Positions 1 to 11,153 of a DNA stretch of 64,000 nucleotides are shown here, piece after piece. Position 1 is the stretch's first letter; each line of letters opens with the position of its first letter. Where the stretch lies: assembly GCF_026745355.1 (NCBI RefSeq), contig NC_079209.1, positions 45,958,971-46,022,970 of the forward strand, in the 5' to 3' direction. The notes beneath the pieces were generated by a model. That model did not search any database. It saw only the letters and a program-made list of their open reading frames with translations, and was not told where the DNA came from. The translations under genes and the position numbers were made by a program. The DNA is from Beta vulgaris subsp. vulgaris. Lineage: Eukaryota; Streptophyta; Magnoliopsida; Caryophyllales; Amaranthaceae.

Positions 1-1159
1 CAGATACTGTTTCTGCCTAGAAACTAGTCAAAAGAGTAATGTGCTTAGGGTGAGAGTTAAATCCCGAGTTGGATTATGATCTAGAGTCTCGTAACTGCCA
101 ATCTTGCAAAACAAGGAAAACCTAGCCCGAGAGTGTTCCTAAGAAAGCCCCTCTGACGCTCAAGTCAGTTGAGATTGAGGTAGAGAGGGAAAGTAAGCAA
201 GTCTAGAGAGAGATGCTCTGTTTTGGTTAGGTGAGAATTCAATACCTCTTCCTTAATGAGACTGTTGGTATTTATAGTGTTGGGGATTTCCCAGACAGGA
301 AACCCTTTTGGGGAGCATCCCAATACCTAGGGGAGCCACCACCTTTTTGAGGTAAAGATGCTTTTTTCCCTAAAGCTGATGAATCTCCCTTAACATATAG
401 GGCCTAGGCCTTGAAAGAAGGGCCTTCTGATATTTATTGGGCTAGACCGTAGGCCCAAACAATAAGCCTCGCGCCAAATAATCGAAGGTGGACTTTCGAT
501 CTGGAATGCGGTTGGTTGGCAAAATTGTTCATACCCTTCCCCTATTTGGGCCCCCGACCCGGGAGTATCCCTCCCGACTTGGTTGGGGGATTACTCCGCC
601 ATACCCTGAGGAGGTCTGGGTGCGTGTGTGCTTGTACGATTAATTGGCTTCAATTTGGATTCCCGACCTGGGACTATAACTCCAGGTGGTCTGTCGTTTG
701 GGCATCACGGGAGGTCTCAACCCCGAGACTGTCGAATGTATGGGCGATCTCGTATAGAAGCACAAACCGTGATTGGAACTCCCGACACGAGAGTGTCAAT
801 CCCCCACATGGTCAGGGAACTCGCCTACTAAATCCCGAGAAGGCCCTAAGGGGCGCACGCCTTGAGTGATGCCGGGGTTTTGGAGTTGGCTTCCCTGACC
901 CGGTTGTAGTGAAATGCGCTAGGGCAGGGTCATGGGTGATGGATCGTAACTCCAAGTGGATATGTCGCTTGTGTATCGCGAGAGGTCCCGACCCCGACAC
1001 TATAGGGTGTATGGGCGTCCCGTTATGCCGCGAGATTGTGAGGCCCTTTGAAAGACCTTGAGTTGGGGGTCGAGATCCGCGTCTCCCCTCTGAGAGACCT
1101 GAGTTGGTCAGGGTAATATGAGTGCGTTCAATCTGTGTTGCTAAGTGTGCCATTGGTTT
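1..1159. other. Unassigned retroelement-like sequence, no gene
   Basis: No convincing coding region. The second half carries scattered copies of a CCCGA(C/G)T(T/C)GG-like motif that becomes the regular tandem array downstream, so this stretch is probably the degraded beginning of the same repeat-bearing element. Short ORFs on both strands have repeat-like composition and match nothing I recognise. Confidence 0.4.
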
Positions 1160-2250
1160 GTCCGAGGGACGATACCCGACTCGGGGGCCAATGCATACTA
1201 CCTTGGAGACCCCGAGTTCGTCATGAGCGTTTCGAGGTATGATGCCCGACTCGGGGGCTAATGAGCTCTAGTCTGGGATCCAGAGTTGGTCATGAATATG
1301 CTTAGCTATCTTATAGGTAAGTGTTGAGCCCCTTAGATTGACCAAGAAGGGGTACCCAACTCGGGGGCTAATGAGCCTTCCTATGTGATCCCGAGTTGGT
1401 CATGGATAACCTTAGCTATTATTTTGCTAAGTGTTGTGCCTCTTGGATTGACCAAGAAGGGGTACCCAACTCGGGGGCTAATGAGCCTTCCCATGTGATC
1501 CCAAGTTGGTCTTGGATAACCTGAGCTATTATTTTTGCTAAGTGTTGAGCCTCTTGGATTGACCAAGAAGGGGTACCCAACTCGGGGGCTAATGAGCCTT
1601 CCCATGTGATCCCAAGTGGGTCATGGATAACCTTAGCTATTATTTTGCTAAGCGTTGAGCCCCTTGGATTGGCCAAGAAGGGGTACCCAACTCGGGGGCT
1701 AATTGGCCTTCCTATGTGATCCCGAGTTGGTAATGGATAACCTTAGCTATTATTTTACTAAGTGTTGAGCCCCTTGGATTGACCAAGAAGGGGTACCCAA
1801 CTTGGGGGCTAATGAGTCTTCCCATGTGATCCCGAGTTGGTCATGGATAACCTTAGCTATTATTTTGCCAAATGTTGAGCCCCTTGGATTGGCCAAGAAG
1901 GGGTACCCAACTCGGGGGCTAATGAGCCTTCCCATGTGATCCCGAGTTGGTCATGGATAACCTTAGCTATTATTTTTGCTAAGGGTTGAGCCTCTTGGAT
2001 TGACCAAGAAGGGGTACCCAACTCGGGGCTAACGAGCCTTCCCATGTGATCCGAAGTTGGTCATGGATAACCTTAGCTATTATTTTGCTAAGTGTTGAGC
2101 CCCTTGGATTGACCAAGAAGGGGTACCCAACTCGGAGGCTAATGAGCCTTCCCATGTGACCCCGAGTTGGTCATGGATGACCTTTGCTATTATTTTTCTA
2201 AGTGTTGAGCCTCTTGGATTGACCAAGAAGGGGTACCCAACTCGGAAAGG
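1160..2250. repeat. 110-bp tandem repeat array with inverted arms in each unit
   Basis: About nine copies of a unit of roughly 110 bp are visible, anchored by the motif AAGAAGGGGTACCCAACTCG near 1344, 1454, 1565, 1675, 1785, 1895, 2005, 2115 and 2225. Two more degenerate copies lie near 1165 and 1237. Each unit contains CCAACTCGGG followed about 28 bases later by its exact reverse complement CCCGAGTTGG, so single strands could form a hairpin. Several ORFs of 61-85 codons on the minus strand are only translations of the repeat. The array ends about 230 bp before a TATA box and may belong to an LTR or upstream control region of the element that follows. Confidence 0.9.
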
Positions 2251-2485
2251 GTTGGGGTGATTGAGATTTTGGTCGGTGAAGAGCAATGGGTCATTGACTT
2301 TGGACTATTGACCAGGGTCCTTTGACCGTTGACCTTTGATTATCCTTGTGCTGGACCTTTAGGCCTCAAGTTAAGCTGGGCCTTGTTCCCTGAATTTTCT
2401 TTGGGACTTTACCTTTTAGCCCAGACCTTTTGGGGTCCATTATGTGGTCCAGAGGTTGTCATGAAGCGGGGACGAAGATAGCGAC

Positions 2486-2492
2486 TATATAT
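2486..2492 (+). promoter_or_regulatory. TATA box upstream of transposon ORF
   Basis: TATATAT lies about 220 bp before the ATG at 2710, followed by a CT-rich leader (2525-2580) typical of plant transcript starts. A possible intron (GT at 2653, AG at 2699-2700) would be only 48 nt, which is too short to trust. Confidence 0.45.
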
Positions 2493-2709
2493 GGAGGTGG
2501 AGAGAGAGGATTTACGTACTTCAAATCATTTGCAATCTCTCTCTCTTTGCAATCTCCTCTTTCTCTCTCTACAATCTTTCATTGCTCTATCTGGTCCCGA
2601 GTCTTTCGAGTGCACGCATCAGTTTCGTTCCCGACTGTGATTTTTCGAGAAGGTACGCCTCTTAGTGACCCTCTTATTCCTTTTCTTTATTTGTTTCTAG
2701 GCTCTTAGG

Positions 2710-3320
2710 ATGGATCCCGAGATGGATCCCGCCATTCCTGCTTCCCCTCCAATTAGATTATCTGATGAGATTCGGGGGGTAGATGGTTTTTTAGCCAGCA
2801 CTCGGGTGCCTTGTGAGGACCCCTCTAGTGTTCCCGAGGTCGTTCCCCTTCCCTTGCCCTTCGGATTCTCTTAGTGAGGAAGATGAGGGAGTTGTTCCCG
2901 GACCCTTTGAAGTCTCGTTAGTGCAGAAACCTTGTAATTCGAGCTTCTTGGATCGGCTTATATCGGACAAGGTCGTTAAGGTATCCGAGGAGGCCGAAGA
3001 CGAGGCCCCTACCACATCAGGACAGGAGTTCCCTCCTTTAGACCCGGAGGGTGGCCCTTGCTCATACTTTCCCGAGGCCACTTTTATGAAATATACGGAG
3101 TGGAGCGCCAAATACATTGGAACTAAATTTTGGATCCAGGACCCGTTTTTCGTTGTCCGTGCCAAGAATGTTGAATCGATGCTGACACATCCAGTCGGGT
3201 GTGTCTCCGTCTATCATCAGAGCATGCAAATAGGTTTAAGACTTCCCTTGCACCGTTTTATTAGGGATCTCCTGAATGGGTATCAGTTGACACATACCAA
3301 TCTGTTGCCTAATAGCTGGC
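2710..3320 (+). pseudogene. Broken ORF resembling plant 'putative gypsy-type transposon' domain
   Basis: The ATG at 2710 starts MDPEMDPAIPASPP and runs into a stop near 2872. The natural continuation is in another frame, open from 2813 to 3367, so one frameshift lies around 2830-2870. The second part has an acidic Ser/Glu-rich segment and then a block containing VYHQSMQIGLRLPLHRFIRD and NLLPNSW. The 'G-RLPLH-F-RD-L' and 'L-PN-W' pattern is the one I associate with the plant family Pfam calls transposase_28, an accessory ORF of some gypsy elements. The protein is cut off where an LTR begins (TGTCTGATAAGTGG at 3321); the last codons to 3367 are LTR sequence. Its function is unknown. The domain assignment is from memory of the motif. 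Confidence 0.6.
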
Positions 3321-4990
3321 TGTCTGATAAGTGGGTTCTTGAACCCACTTTAGGTAGTTTTTCGTAGTTTTGTTAGTTTATTTTTGTTAGTTTTTGCAAT
3401 ATTTAACAACTTTAACCATGTTTTGTGTATATGTGTGTTTTTGCTATTTTGGTTGTGGTTTATTGCACTTGGTCTCGTTTGGTTTTTGTAGGTCATATTC
3501 TATGGAGTCATGCTTACACGGGCTTCGGTTTGCGCAGGATTGTTGGACATATGGACCATGTCCCGAAGCTTTGAGTTGAAGAAATGAAGCAAGCTTGCCC
3601 CTGCTCAAAGCCAAACGGTCGTGTCACTTTTCACACGACCGTGTGGACCTGATACTGTGTTTTTGTGCTGCTGCTGAGTACATGGTCGTGTCACATACGA
3701 CACACCCGTGTTGCTGAGGATTTTTGGAGGCAGGAACTCTACATTTGGTCCTGACCTCTCTGCCACCACCTCACACGACCGTGCCACTTTTGACACGACC
3801 GTGTGGGTCTGCTCTACCCGACATTTTGTACTACGTCGTTTTGTTTAGTATTGTTTTTGGGTTGTATGTTTTGCACGGTTTGGAGGTATTATATAAGAGA
3901 TTTTGGCTTGTAATCTAAGGGGGCTGAAAATCCTCTAACTCTTAACTTCTTACTCTCTACCCCTTAGTTTTATCTCTCTCTCTCCTCCATTGTTAGATCT
4001 AGATTTCCTCTCTCCTAAAAACTCTTACTAGTAGTAGTTTGTAGCTCAACTTTGAAGATTTATTCAAGCATTTTCGGTTTCTCATCTCTACTTTTGAAGC
4101 TTATTAATATACTCTCTCTCTCCCTTACTTTATTTTGTTGTTGTTTTTGTTTTTGTTGCATGTTGATTTGTACTAAGTTTTACTCCATGTTGCTAATGAT
4201 TGTGTTTAGAAGCTTTGATTTCAGTTTAAATATGATGTGTGAGTAGTTCTCTAGTTAGGGGTTGAATTAAAACCCAACTAATCCATGGGTCGAATAACAT
4301 TGGGTGTTTTGTGATGAATTCGGATTGAGCTACAATTATTCATGCTTTGGTTAATTGCATGTGTGTTTTGGTGGCCGCAAGATGCTTATGCTACTACTCC
4401 TAATCTTGCATTGAGAGATGAAGTTAGGTTGTAGGCCGTCGTTTGGATTTTTGGGTTAAATCGTTAGTTGGAGTTTAGTTGTTTAATTCATGGTTGTGGA
4501 TGCATTAGTCAAAGTAATGTAGGAGGGAGAACCCAATTGCTTGTGCTTGATTCTTCTTACAAGATCGAGAGACTTAGTGAGTAAAATCCCCTTCCCTTCC
4601 TTGAGTTATAATTTCTTGTTCTAGCTAACTATTTGGTTTATGCATCGTTGATTTGTGCTTCGAGAGAAGACTTCTCAAGTATCTCATAGATTACCCCGAA
4701 CTGTCACTTTTTCACCCGAACTTGGTTGACTCATTGGCTTGGTAGGTGTTGGATCCTGTCTACCCCTAACGTTTTTCCCTCTTGGTAATTTCTTGATTTT
4801 ATTAATCGTTGTAGTCCTAGTTAACAAACCCAAATTATTGATCGAGTTAGCTTGTAGCTGTTTCGCAAATTTCGGTGTCTCAAAGTCATTCCCTATGGAC
4901 ACGATCCTTACTTGCCCTATACTTGTTATTTGGTTAGTTAGGTTTTTATTGAGCGAATTGTGCAACGACATTATAATTCGCACCATGTCA
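3321..4990 (+). repeat. 5' LTR of Athila/Tat-like Ty3/gypsy element
   Basis: The LTR opens with TGTCTGATAAGTGGG, interrupts the preceding ORF, and ends in CA at 4990, three bases before a primer-binding site. A TATA box (TTATATAAGA, 3889-3898) is followed by a CT-rich start region and a long leader. Between about 3610 and 3815 the near-palindromic motif ACACGACCGTGT and variants recur about six times, plausibly an enhancer or protein-binding array. No 3' LTR is present in the window, so the element is truncated and no target duplication can be checked. Confidence 0.75.
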
Positions 4991-4993
4991 AAA

Positions 4994-5010
4994 TGACGCC
5001 GTTGCCGGGG
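4994..5010 (+). other. Primer-binding site, tRNA-Asp type
   Basis: TGACGCCGTTGCCGGGG sits three bases after the LTR end. It differs at one position from TGGCGCCGTTGCCGGGG, the primer site common to many plant Athila/Tat gypsy elements and usually attributed to tRNA-Asp. Confidence 0.8.
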
Positions 5011-5138
5011 AATGGCGTTTAAGCATTGAGTCTTTTGTGAAATTTATGAGACTAACTCATTATTTTCTTATTTTATTTATTTTATTTTATATTTTTTTTA
5101 CTAACGGAAACTAATCTCCACTCTAGTTGTTTTGTTGT

Positions 5139-6182
5139 ATGCCAAGGCGTAGTGATAGAGTTCTACCAGACTTCTACCTTTTGACACTGAGCTTGAAAGA
5201 ACCGTGAAGGCTATCTGAAGAGGAAGAAGAGCGATAACTAATACATCAGGTTCAAGCAGCTCCCAAAGGAGTCCTAGGCAGGACTCGGTGCACGAAACCC
5301 TGAACTCACTCGAATCAAGTGGTAGTAACACTCCATTAGATTCACCGAGGTCTAGTGTGCCCGAGGACTTCACAAATCCGTTTGAAATGGCAGAAAACAT
5401 AACATTGAGGGATTTTGGTGCCCCATGCACCACCATATGAGGATCTGAGCGGGATCGCTACTCCCACCAACGAGGCTAGCAACTACGAGTTCAAGGCCAA
5501 CCTCATCGGTCTTATTGAAGGTCACCAATTTTCTGGAGCTAAACATGAAAACCCCCGAGCCCATCTCCGACAATTCTTGCAATATTGCAACACCGTGAAG
5601 GCAAATGGAGTTACACCGGAGTTCATCCAAATGAGTTTATTCAAGTTTTCTCTCACCGGGAAGGCATTGGATTTGCTTGATAAGTTGCCCCCGAATTCAT
5701 TGACTACTTGGGACCAAGTCACATCGGCTTTCCTATCAAAGTTTATTCCTCTTGAGAAGACGGTTGAATTAAGGTTAAGGCTTGCTAGCTTTGATGAGGT
5801 AAGAGATGAAACTCTCTTCGAGGCATGGGATAGGTTCAAGAGCTTAATGGAAGATTGTCTCCATCATGGGATGGATGATTGGATACTCCTACACATATTC
5901 TATAGGGGGCTTTCAAAACAGAACAGATTGTGCCTCGATGCGGCATCGGGGGGGGGGGGGATAATGAAGAAACAACCTACGGAAGCCCTCCGAACAATTG
6001 AGGATGTCGTCCAAAACTATATCGATTGGAGCAAAGGAGAACGAGAGACCCCTACAAAAGGGGGGAGGTATGATGTTAATGCAATTAATATGTTAAATTC
6101 CAAGTTTGATGCACTCTCATCTAGGCTTGATGCACAATTTACATCCCCTCCCCAACACATGCATGCCTCAAGTTTTTTTTAA
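5139..6182 (+). pseudogene. gag: gag pseudogene of Athila/Tat-like gypsy element
   Basis: The reading frame starts at ATG 5139 (MPRRSD). It needs a frame change near 5175, hits a TGA at 5216-5218, and shifts again near 5415. The main open part (5415-6182, 255 codons) contains a retrotransposon gag core with motifs such as FSLTGKALDLLDKLPPNSL, WDQVTSAFLSKFIP and LRLASF, then AASGGGG-IMKKQPTEA. It includes a run of G at 5949-5960 that keeps the frame. The zinc-knuckle end, protease, RT and integrase are missing because the sequence breaks off into CACTA-related DNA at about 6183. It cannot make a functional capsid protein. Confidence 0.85.
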
Positions 6183-6246
6183 TAGCCAAAGGTAATAAAC
6201 TGATGCAGCAGTCATCTCAAGAACCGCATCGGTTAAGTAAATTAAC

Positions 6247-8524
6247 TGTAACACCCCGTATTTTCATACATGTTTAGCAATTAATTATTATTTTAGTTTA
6301 TAAAATAATTTTTTTTTTTAAATGTCCTTTTAGTCAATATATTTTATTTCACACTTATTGATCTTACCTTAGAAGGGTCAAAAGTTAATTTCTAATTTGA
6401 CTAGGTTAAGTATCATTAAGTTAGCTAAACCAAATAAAAGAAAAGTAAAGGAATAGAAAAAAAAAAAAGGAAAAGGAAAAGTAAAGGAATAGAAAAAAAA
6501 AAGGAAAAAGAAAAAAAAAATTTAGAACTTAGAAGGGGGAAGCTGTAGAAACCACGACACTTTTTCGTTTCCTTCTAAACTCCATCTTCCTTTCTTTCTT
6601 TTCATTCAACCTTCAACTCGATTAAAACTAATAATTTCTTTATCAACCATCATCACTTCAATTGTTGTTCATCTTTCTTCAATGCTTTCTCAGTTTTTGT
6701 GGGTATTTCAAAGAGAGAGGATTGAGTTTTATACTTGCAACTTTCGGGTCGAAAATCGGATCAAGAAGACGGAATTTTGTGTCTTTTTACACTCTTCTAC
6801 GTTTTAATTGCGTTATTAATCAAGTAAGGATGTTTTCCATATTTTAAGTTTAGTATGTGTTAATTTTTCTGAATTTGGAGTTCTGTTAGTTTAGGATTTT
6901 TGAGTTAAATTGAATTGGGGGTTTTGATTATGAGTGTTGGGTGTAGCTTGATTGAAAGGAATTTTGTTTATTAATAATAAGTTTATCAACAAGAACTATA
7001 ACTCGTAGGAATTCCAGGTCAGATTCGTAATTTGTGTTTTTCGTCAGTTTATGGACGTTTTTGGCCAAAATACTATTTCACAAAAGTTGTTCGTATCAAA
7101 ATTTCGCCCAAGATATGCTCAAGAAACGTTTCATTTGGACTTTATAGGAGAAAGTTATCCCTATTTTAAGTTTCTACTGAAATTAAATATAATGCATGTT
7201 ATTTTCATGTAGTTAGTAGTATTTACAGTTTGACTTTTGTTGACCAGTTTGACTTGTGTTGACTTTGGTGTATTCTCTTTGGATTAAATTTAAAGTGAGT
7301 TGTTTTTAAAGGTAGTCAAGGCTCATTAACTAGGTTATGTCGTTTATGTATAAACTATGTAAAGGTTGTAGTCAAGTGATTTATACCATATTATATTATA
7401 TTGTAGATCGCGGGTTCGTAGAAGAACCCTTTTGACTTGTAATTGAGATTGGTTGATAGTGGTTTGCTAATAAGGTAAGATTTCATACTAAGCTTGTACA
7501 GATTATTACAGAAAGTATTTCATATTGATTTGTGATTTATATTGAGTTTGGAATCATTTTTACAATGCTATTTATGGAGCATATAATTTATGAGATTATT
7601 TAAGATATTATTAAAAGGAGGAAGTTCCTCATGAGACAAGTTTGAGTTTGTTAAAAGGAGGAAGTTCCTCGTGAGACAAGTTTGAGATTATTAAAAGGAG
7701 GAAGTTCCTCTATGTTACCAAGTTGAGATTTTGAAAGGAGGAAGTTCCTCACCCTTACGAGGGTTTATAGAGATTTATTGTGGGGTTGCCGGTAAGCGGT
7801 ATTCTCCGAGTTTGGAAGTATGTTGAGTTAACAGTGTCTCAACAATATATTTTAGTAGTTGGGAGTATGTTGATCAATACTCTTGCCATTTGTCTTCCTT
7901 CTTGGTACGTTATCAAGTTAGGGGTATGCATACTAGGGACTTTGGTGTTTACCTTATCTAGTGAGCCTAGCTAGCTCATTGGATTTTTATTACTTCCTAC
8001 TCACAGTTTTCAAAGGAGTTATATTTGAAAGTTTTACAAAATGGTTTAGAAAGAAAGTAAAGTGGATTTGAATTATTGAAGGTTGTCTATTATATTCAAG
8101 TTAGACTGTTGCACAAGTGAAATGATTTTGTGGAATACTATTTGTATTCCACCTGCACATTGGATAGTTCAAAGTTGTTATTGGTATGAAATCTTGCTCA
8201 GCCTTTTGGCTGATATTACATGTCTTCAATGTGCAGGGCTTGATGGTGACTAGCTTATATTGGGGTGAGAGCGTTGATTTCACCTAGATGTAGATTTATT
8301 AAAGTTAAGACTTCAGCTACAATAGTTTAGAATTATGGTTTGTTATAGGAGTGTATTAATTAATTACATTTCCTTTTAGTTGTAATAGTTAATAATTAAT
8401 TTATGTATTAGTAGTAGTAATACCTTTTGCCTTGCTGTTATTAAATGTTAAATAACTGCAGCATAACAGCTCTTGAATTGTCCATGCTTTGTACTCTAAT
8501 ATGTTTTCTAAAGAAAGTGGAACA
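6247..8524 (+). mobile_element. Solo LTR 1 (gypsy-like, TGTAACACCCC start)
   Basis: The unit starts TGTAACACCCCG, ends in AACA, and is flanked by TTAAC on both sides (6242-6246 and 8525-8529). Order along the unit: AT-rich start, CT-rich leader (6545-6690), four copies of an AAAGGAGGAAGTTCCTC repeat (7612-7752), and a CTCAGCC...TGCAGG segment (8197-8240) near the end. The same order is seen in the other solo LTRs here. There is no gag, pol or second LTR, so a solo LTR from recombination is the simplest reading. The 3' end lacks the GTTACA of its relatives, which leaves some doubt about that boundary. Tekay/Del-type gypsy origin is a guess from LTR length and ends. Confidence 0.6.
7612..7752. 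repeat. Tandem repeat with GGAGGAAGTTCCTC core
   Basis: Four copies of AAAGGAGGAAGTTCCTC with variable spacers of about 20-28 bp lie inside solo LTR 1. The core is an inverted repeat (GAGGAA/TTCCTC). It sits about 60-66 percent along the LTR. Confidence 0.85.
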
Positions 8525-8690
8525 TTAACTGATCCGGTTTTGGACCGGATCAGTTAATTTGTATAATCTGCTGCAGGCCCATCTGATGTGGACAAAAATC
8601 GCACTAGTAAGTCCGATTTTGACCGTATCAGATGGGCTTTTTTCCACTAGTGCAAGATCCTCATAAATTACTCCATTCTTATAGATCCTT

Positions 8691-9206
8691 TGTAATAACC
8701 TCACTTTTTGAGCTAAGATTATTTTGATAAATAAGGATTATTAAAGTTATAAACGTACTAATCAGTAATTGTGAATGGCTTCTTATGTGGATTTTTGTCG
8801 ATCATGTGAGTATTATGTATTATTATCTTTTAAATTACTTGAATTATGAGTTAGGATAAGTCATTTATCAATTACGTTAAGAACGTTAAGTTTCATTCTA
8901 GAGTTATGAGAATTTAAAATAATATCGGTATTATTTGAGATATTCTGTAATTATGATTTAAGGGCTAATTCTGCCAAAATGACTTCATTGGAGTATGATA
9001 CATATTTTGGGGATTTATTTTATGAATACTAAAGCATATATCTTAATTAAAGATAAATTAACCACAACAACCTTAAAAATTAGAAGAGTTTATAGAATGC
9101 TAATTATAATTATTAGCCAAGTTATATATTAAATACTCTTATATGATTTAGGTTGAAATATGAATATTATATTTAATAACGATTTTTATTATTTTATTAT
9201 TGTTAG

Positions 9207-9251
<45 letters not shown>

Positions 9252-10780
9252 AATATATATTTATATATATATATATATATATATTTCAAGTAGTATTTTG
9301 ATTTTTTAATAAGATAGCTTTAGATGGGTTAAGTATTGAAGTTAAAATTAAAGAAAAGAACCCCAACCCCTCTTATTTTCTCTCCCCTCCCTGTGCCCTC
9401 TTCTTTTCCCCTTCTTCATGGCTTGCTCATTAAAAGCCAACACCTGTTTTTTTGTTCCTCCTATTCTTCGTGTCTTCCATCTATGATGCCAGGTTGATTT
9501 CTTAAACCTCTTATACCAAAAATTATTATTTTATCTATCATAAATTGAATAGCAAAAGAGGAAACCCAAAATCCCCAATCTCTCTCTCGCGTCTCCTGTT
9601 ATCTGCCTCGCCGGTGATGCGAGGCGTTGTATCGGTGCTACCGCTGTCAGAATTGTTGTTGTTGTTGCTGTCACTGGTTCCATTTCCCCTTCTTGCATCT
9701 CTCTCCTTTGTTCGTGCTGCTACCGCGAGTGAGGTGTCGTCGTCGTCGTTGTCGCCGTGGTGCTGGTCTTGTTGATATTGCTCCTGTTCTTCACCCCTTA
9801 GTGGTACTTTCCCTCTTTTCCTGTTTTGTTAGATGATGTTGTCGTTGTTGTTATTGTTGTGTTATATTGTTGTTGTTAGATGATGATGACCATGTTGCTG
9901 TGATGTGTTGTTCTGTTTTCCTTGTGGTTGTTTCTCTGGTTGTTGTTGATATCATCATTACTGTTATTGTCAGAGGATGATTATGTAGTGAAGTATCATT
10001 TGGAGAACAAGAATAATGAAGGAGATTGTATTATTGAAATCTGGATTGCATTTTAGGTAACTTTTATGTTCTACAGATGTATTACTTATGCCCTCATGTG
10101 CGGATCTCTCTGTTCTGTTTTTGATATATAAGTTATGGCCCTAGTTATGAATGTGTTGATTGTGGAAACATTATTAGATAAAATAAATATGCAACTGTTT
10201 TTCTGGCTTAGTTTATGAACTTAAAATAGAAAGTGGGCAAGGTACGTGTAGAGGATGGTTATTCTTTTGACCTAATACGGTCGACTACGCTCCATAACGA
10301 ACCATGGGGGTAGTATTGTTGGGCTCCATAACGAACCTTAGAGGCAGCGTTTGTCCTTACTTGCCACTGATTTGTTTAAGAGAATGAGCTATGATATCGT
10401 TGTAACGGAAAGAAATGATTTGAAATAAAAATATTTATAACGGGCTAAAGTAAAGGTTACAAGTTTATTTTTCACTCATTTTCGAATTTTGCTTGTGTAT
10501 TTTTTCCCTTACTTTGCAGGTTTGATATTCAGAGCTCAGAATTGGAAGTGGAGTAAGATAAATATGTCGTATTGATTAATGATTAAGTTTTGATTTAGTT
10601 AGTTGATTCGAGAATAGTACTCATATTTCATTGTATATACTTAATATTTGGGAATTTTAGTGGAGCTATTGATGTAATTAAGGTTTATTTTCCGCTGTGA
10701 ATAAATTTAATTAAGAGTTAATTTTAGTTTGTAGTAGTTGAGTGTGTTTCACTAGCAGTTCGGAAGAGCGGGTTGTTACA
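8691..10780 (+). mobile_element. Solo LTR 2 (gypsy-like)
   Basis: The unit starts TGTAATAACCTCAC and ends GCGGGTTGTTACA at 10780, the paired ends typical of this LTR group. It has an AT microsatellite, a CT-rich leader with a Leu/Ser-rich translation (about 9545-9775), a duplicated GCTCCATAACGAACC (10289-10335), and a pyrimidine tract ending TTTGCAGG (10522) near the 3' end. The left flank TCCTT and right flank TTAAC do not match, so no target duplication supports it. An alternative pairing of 6247 with 10780, both flanked by TTAAC, cannot be excluded. Confidence 0.55.
9211..9285. repeat. AT dinucleotide microsatellite
   Basis: An almost uninterrupted (AT)n run with small breaks lies inside solo LTR 2. 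It is probably variable in length and prone to assembly error. Confidence 0.95.
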
Positions 10781-10887
10781 TTAACATCTAAGGAAAATTA
10801 GAGAATTCTAGAAAGTACTTAAATTATAAAATGACCATATTAGCGTTGTTAATATAGCCAAATTACAAAACTACCCTACACCTTTTT

Positions 10888-11153
10888 TCTATAAATACCA
10901 ATGTGGGGATACCATTTTTTACTTCATCTAAAATCATCGAAAATGATTGAGCTCAAATAACTTCCTCCCTTCCTCCTTCGTTACGCCAGAATGGCGAGCA
11001 AGATCCTTCCCCTTATTCTGTCATTTTTCTTGATTTCTTCTTCTGGCAATTGCATGCAATCACATTTTTGGATCAATTAAGTAGTGTATGATTTTAGGCA
11101 AGTGGTATCTCAAGCCATCTAAGAGGAGTTTAGTTGAATATATACAAGAACAG
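10888..11153 (+). pseudogene. Possible 5' fragment of a small secreted-protein gene
   Basis: A TATA-like CTATAAATAC near 10890 precedes ATG 10991. The ATG opens a 29-codon frame, MASKILPLILSFFLISSSGNC..., ending at TAA 11080. It reads like a signal peptide: a basic start, a hydrophobic core, then SSSGNC. A possible second exon lies at 11098-11153 (AG before, GTAAGC after) and encodes KWYLKPSKRSLVEYIQEQ in one frame. I cannot connect the two parts with a convincing intron and do not recognise the family. It may be the first exon of a gene fragment or simply chance. Confidence 0.3.

Larger units (their letters stand above)
6183..8652. mobile_element. CACTA-A family element remnant (copy 1), split by a solo LTR
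   Basis: The right terminus is clear: TTTTTTCCACTAGTG ends at 8652, the reverse complement of a CACTAGTGGAAAAAA start. Inside it lie subterminal motifs of the form AACTGATCCGGTTTT, and a hairpin pairs GCCCATCTGAT (8577-8587) with ATCAGATGGGC (8627-8637). To the left, 6200-6246 has matching motifs (AACCGCATCGGTTAAG). The left terminus is not recognisable. The two parts are separated by the LTR unit at 6247-8524; rejoining them at TTAAC restores AATTAACTGATCCG, a string also present in copy 2 near 22330. No transposase is present. Confidence 0.65.

Noticed and set aside
1381..2286. Series of minus-strand ORFs of 61-85 codons with similar peptides
   Set aside because: They are translations of the 110-bp tandem repeat. 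A 110-bp period is not a multiple of three, so successive units are read in different frames.
2653..2700. Intron in the leader of the transposon ORF
   Set aside because: GT and AG are present, but 48 nt is below the usual minimum for plant introns.
4994..5010. tRNA gene
   Set aside because: Only the short primer-binding complement of a tRNA end is present, next to an LTR. No tRNA cloverleaf sequence is seen anywhere in the window.
5415..6182. Intact gag starting at 5415
   Set aside because: The first codon is TTG, and upstream codons with stops and frame changes clearly belong to the same gag, so this is the open tail of a broken gene.
6247..10780. A complete LTR retrotransposon with two LTRs
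   Set aside because: There is no primer site, gag, pol or purine tract between the two LTR-like units, only 166 bp containing a CACTA end and a short spacer.
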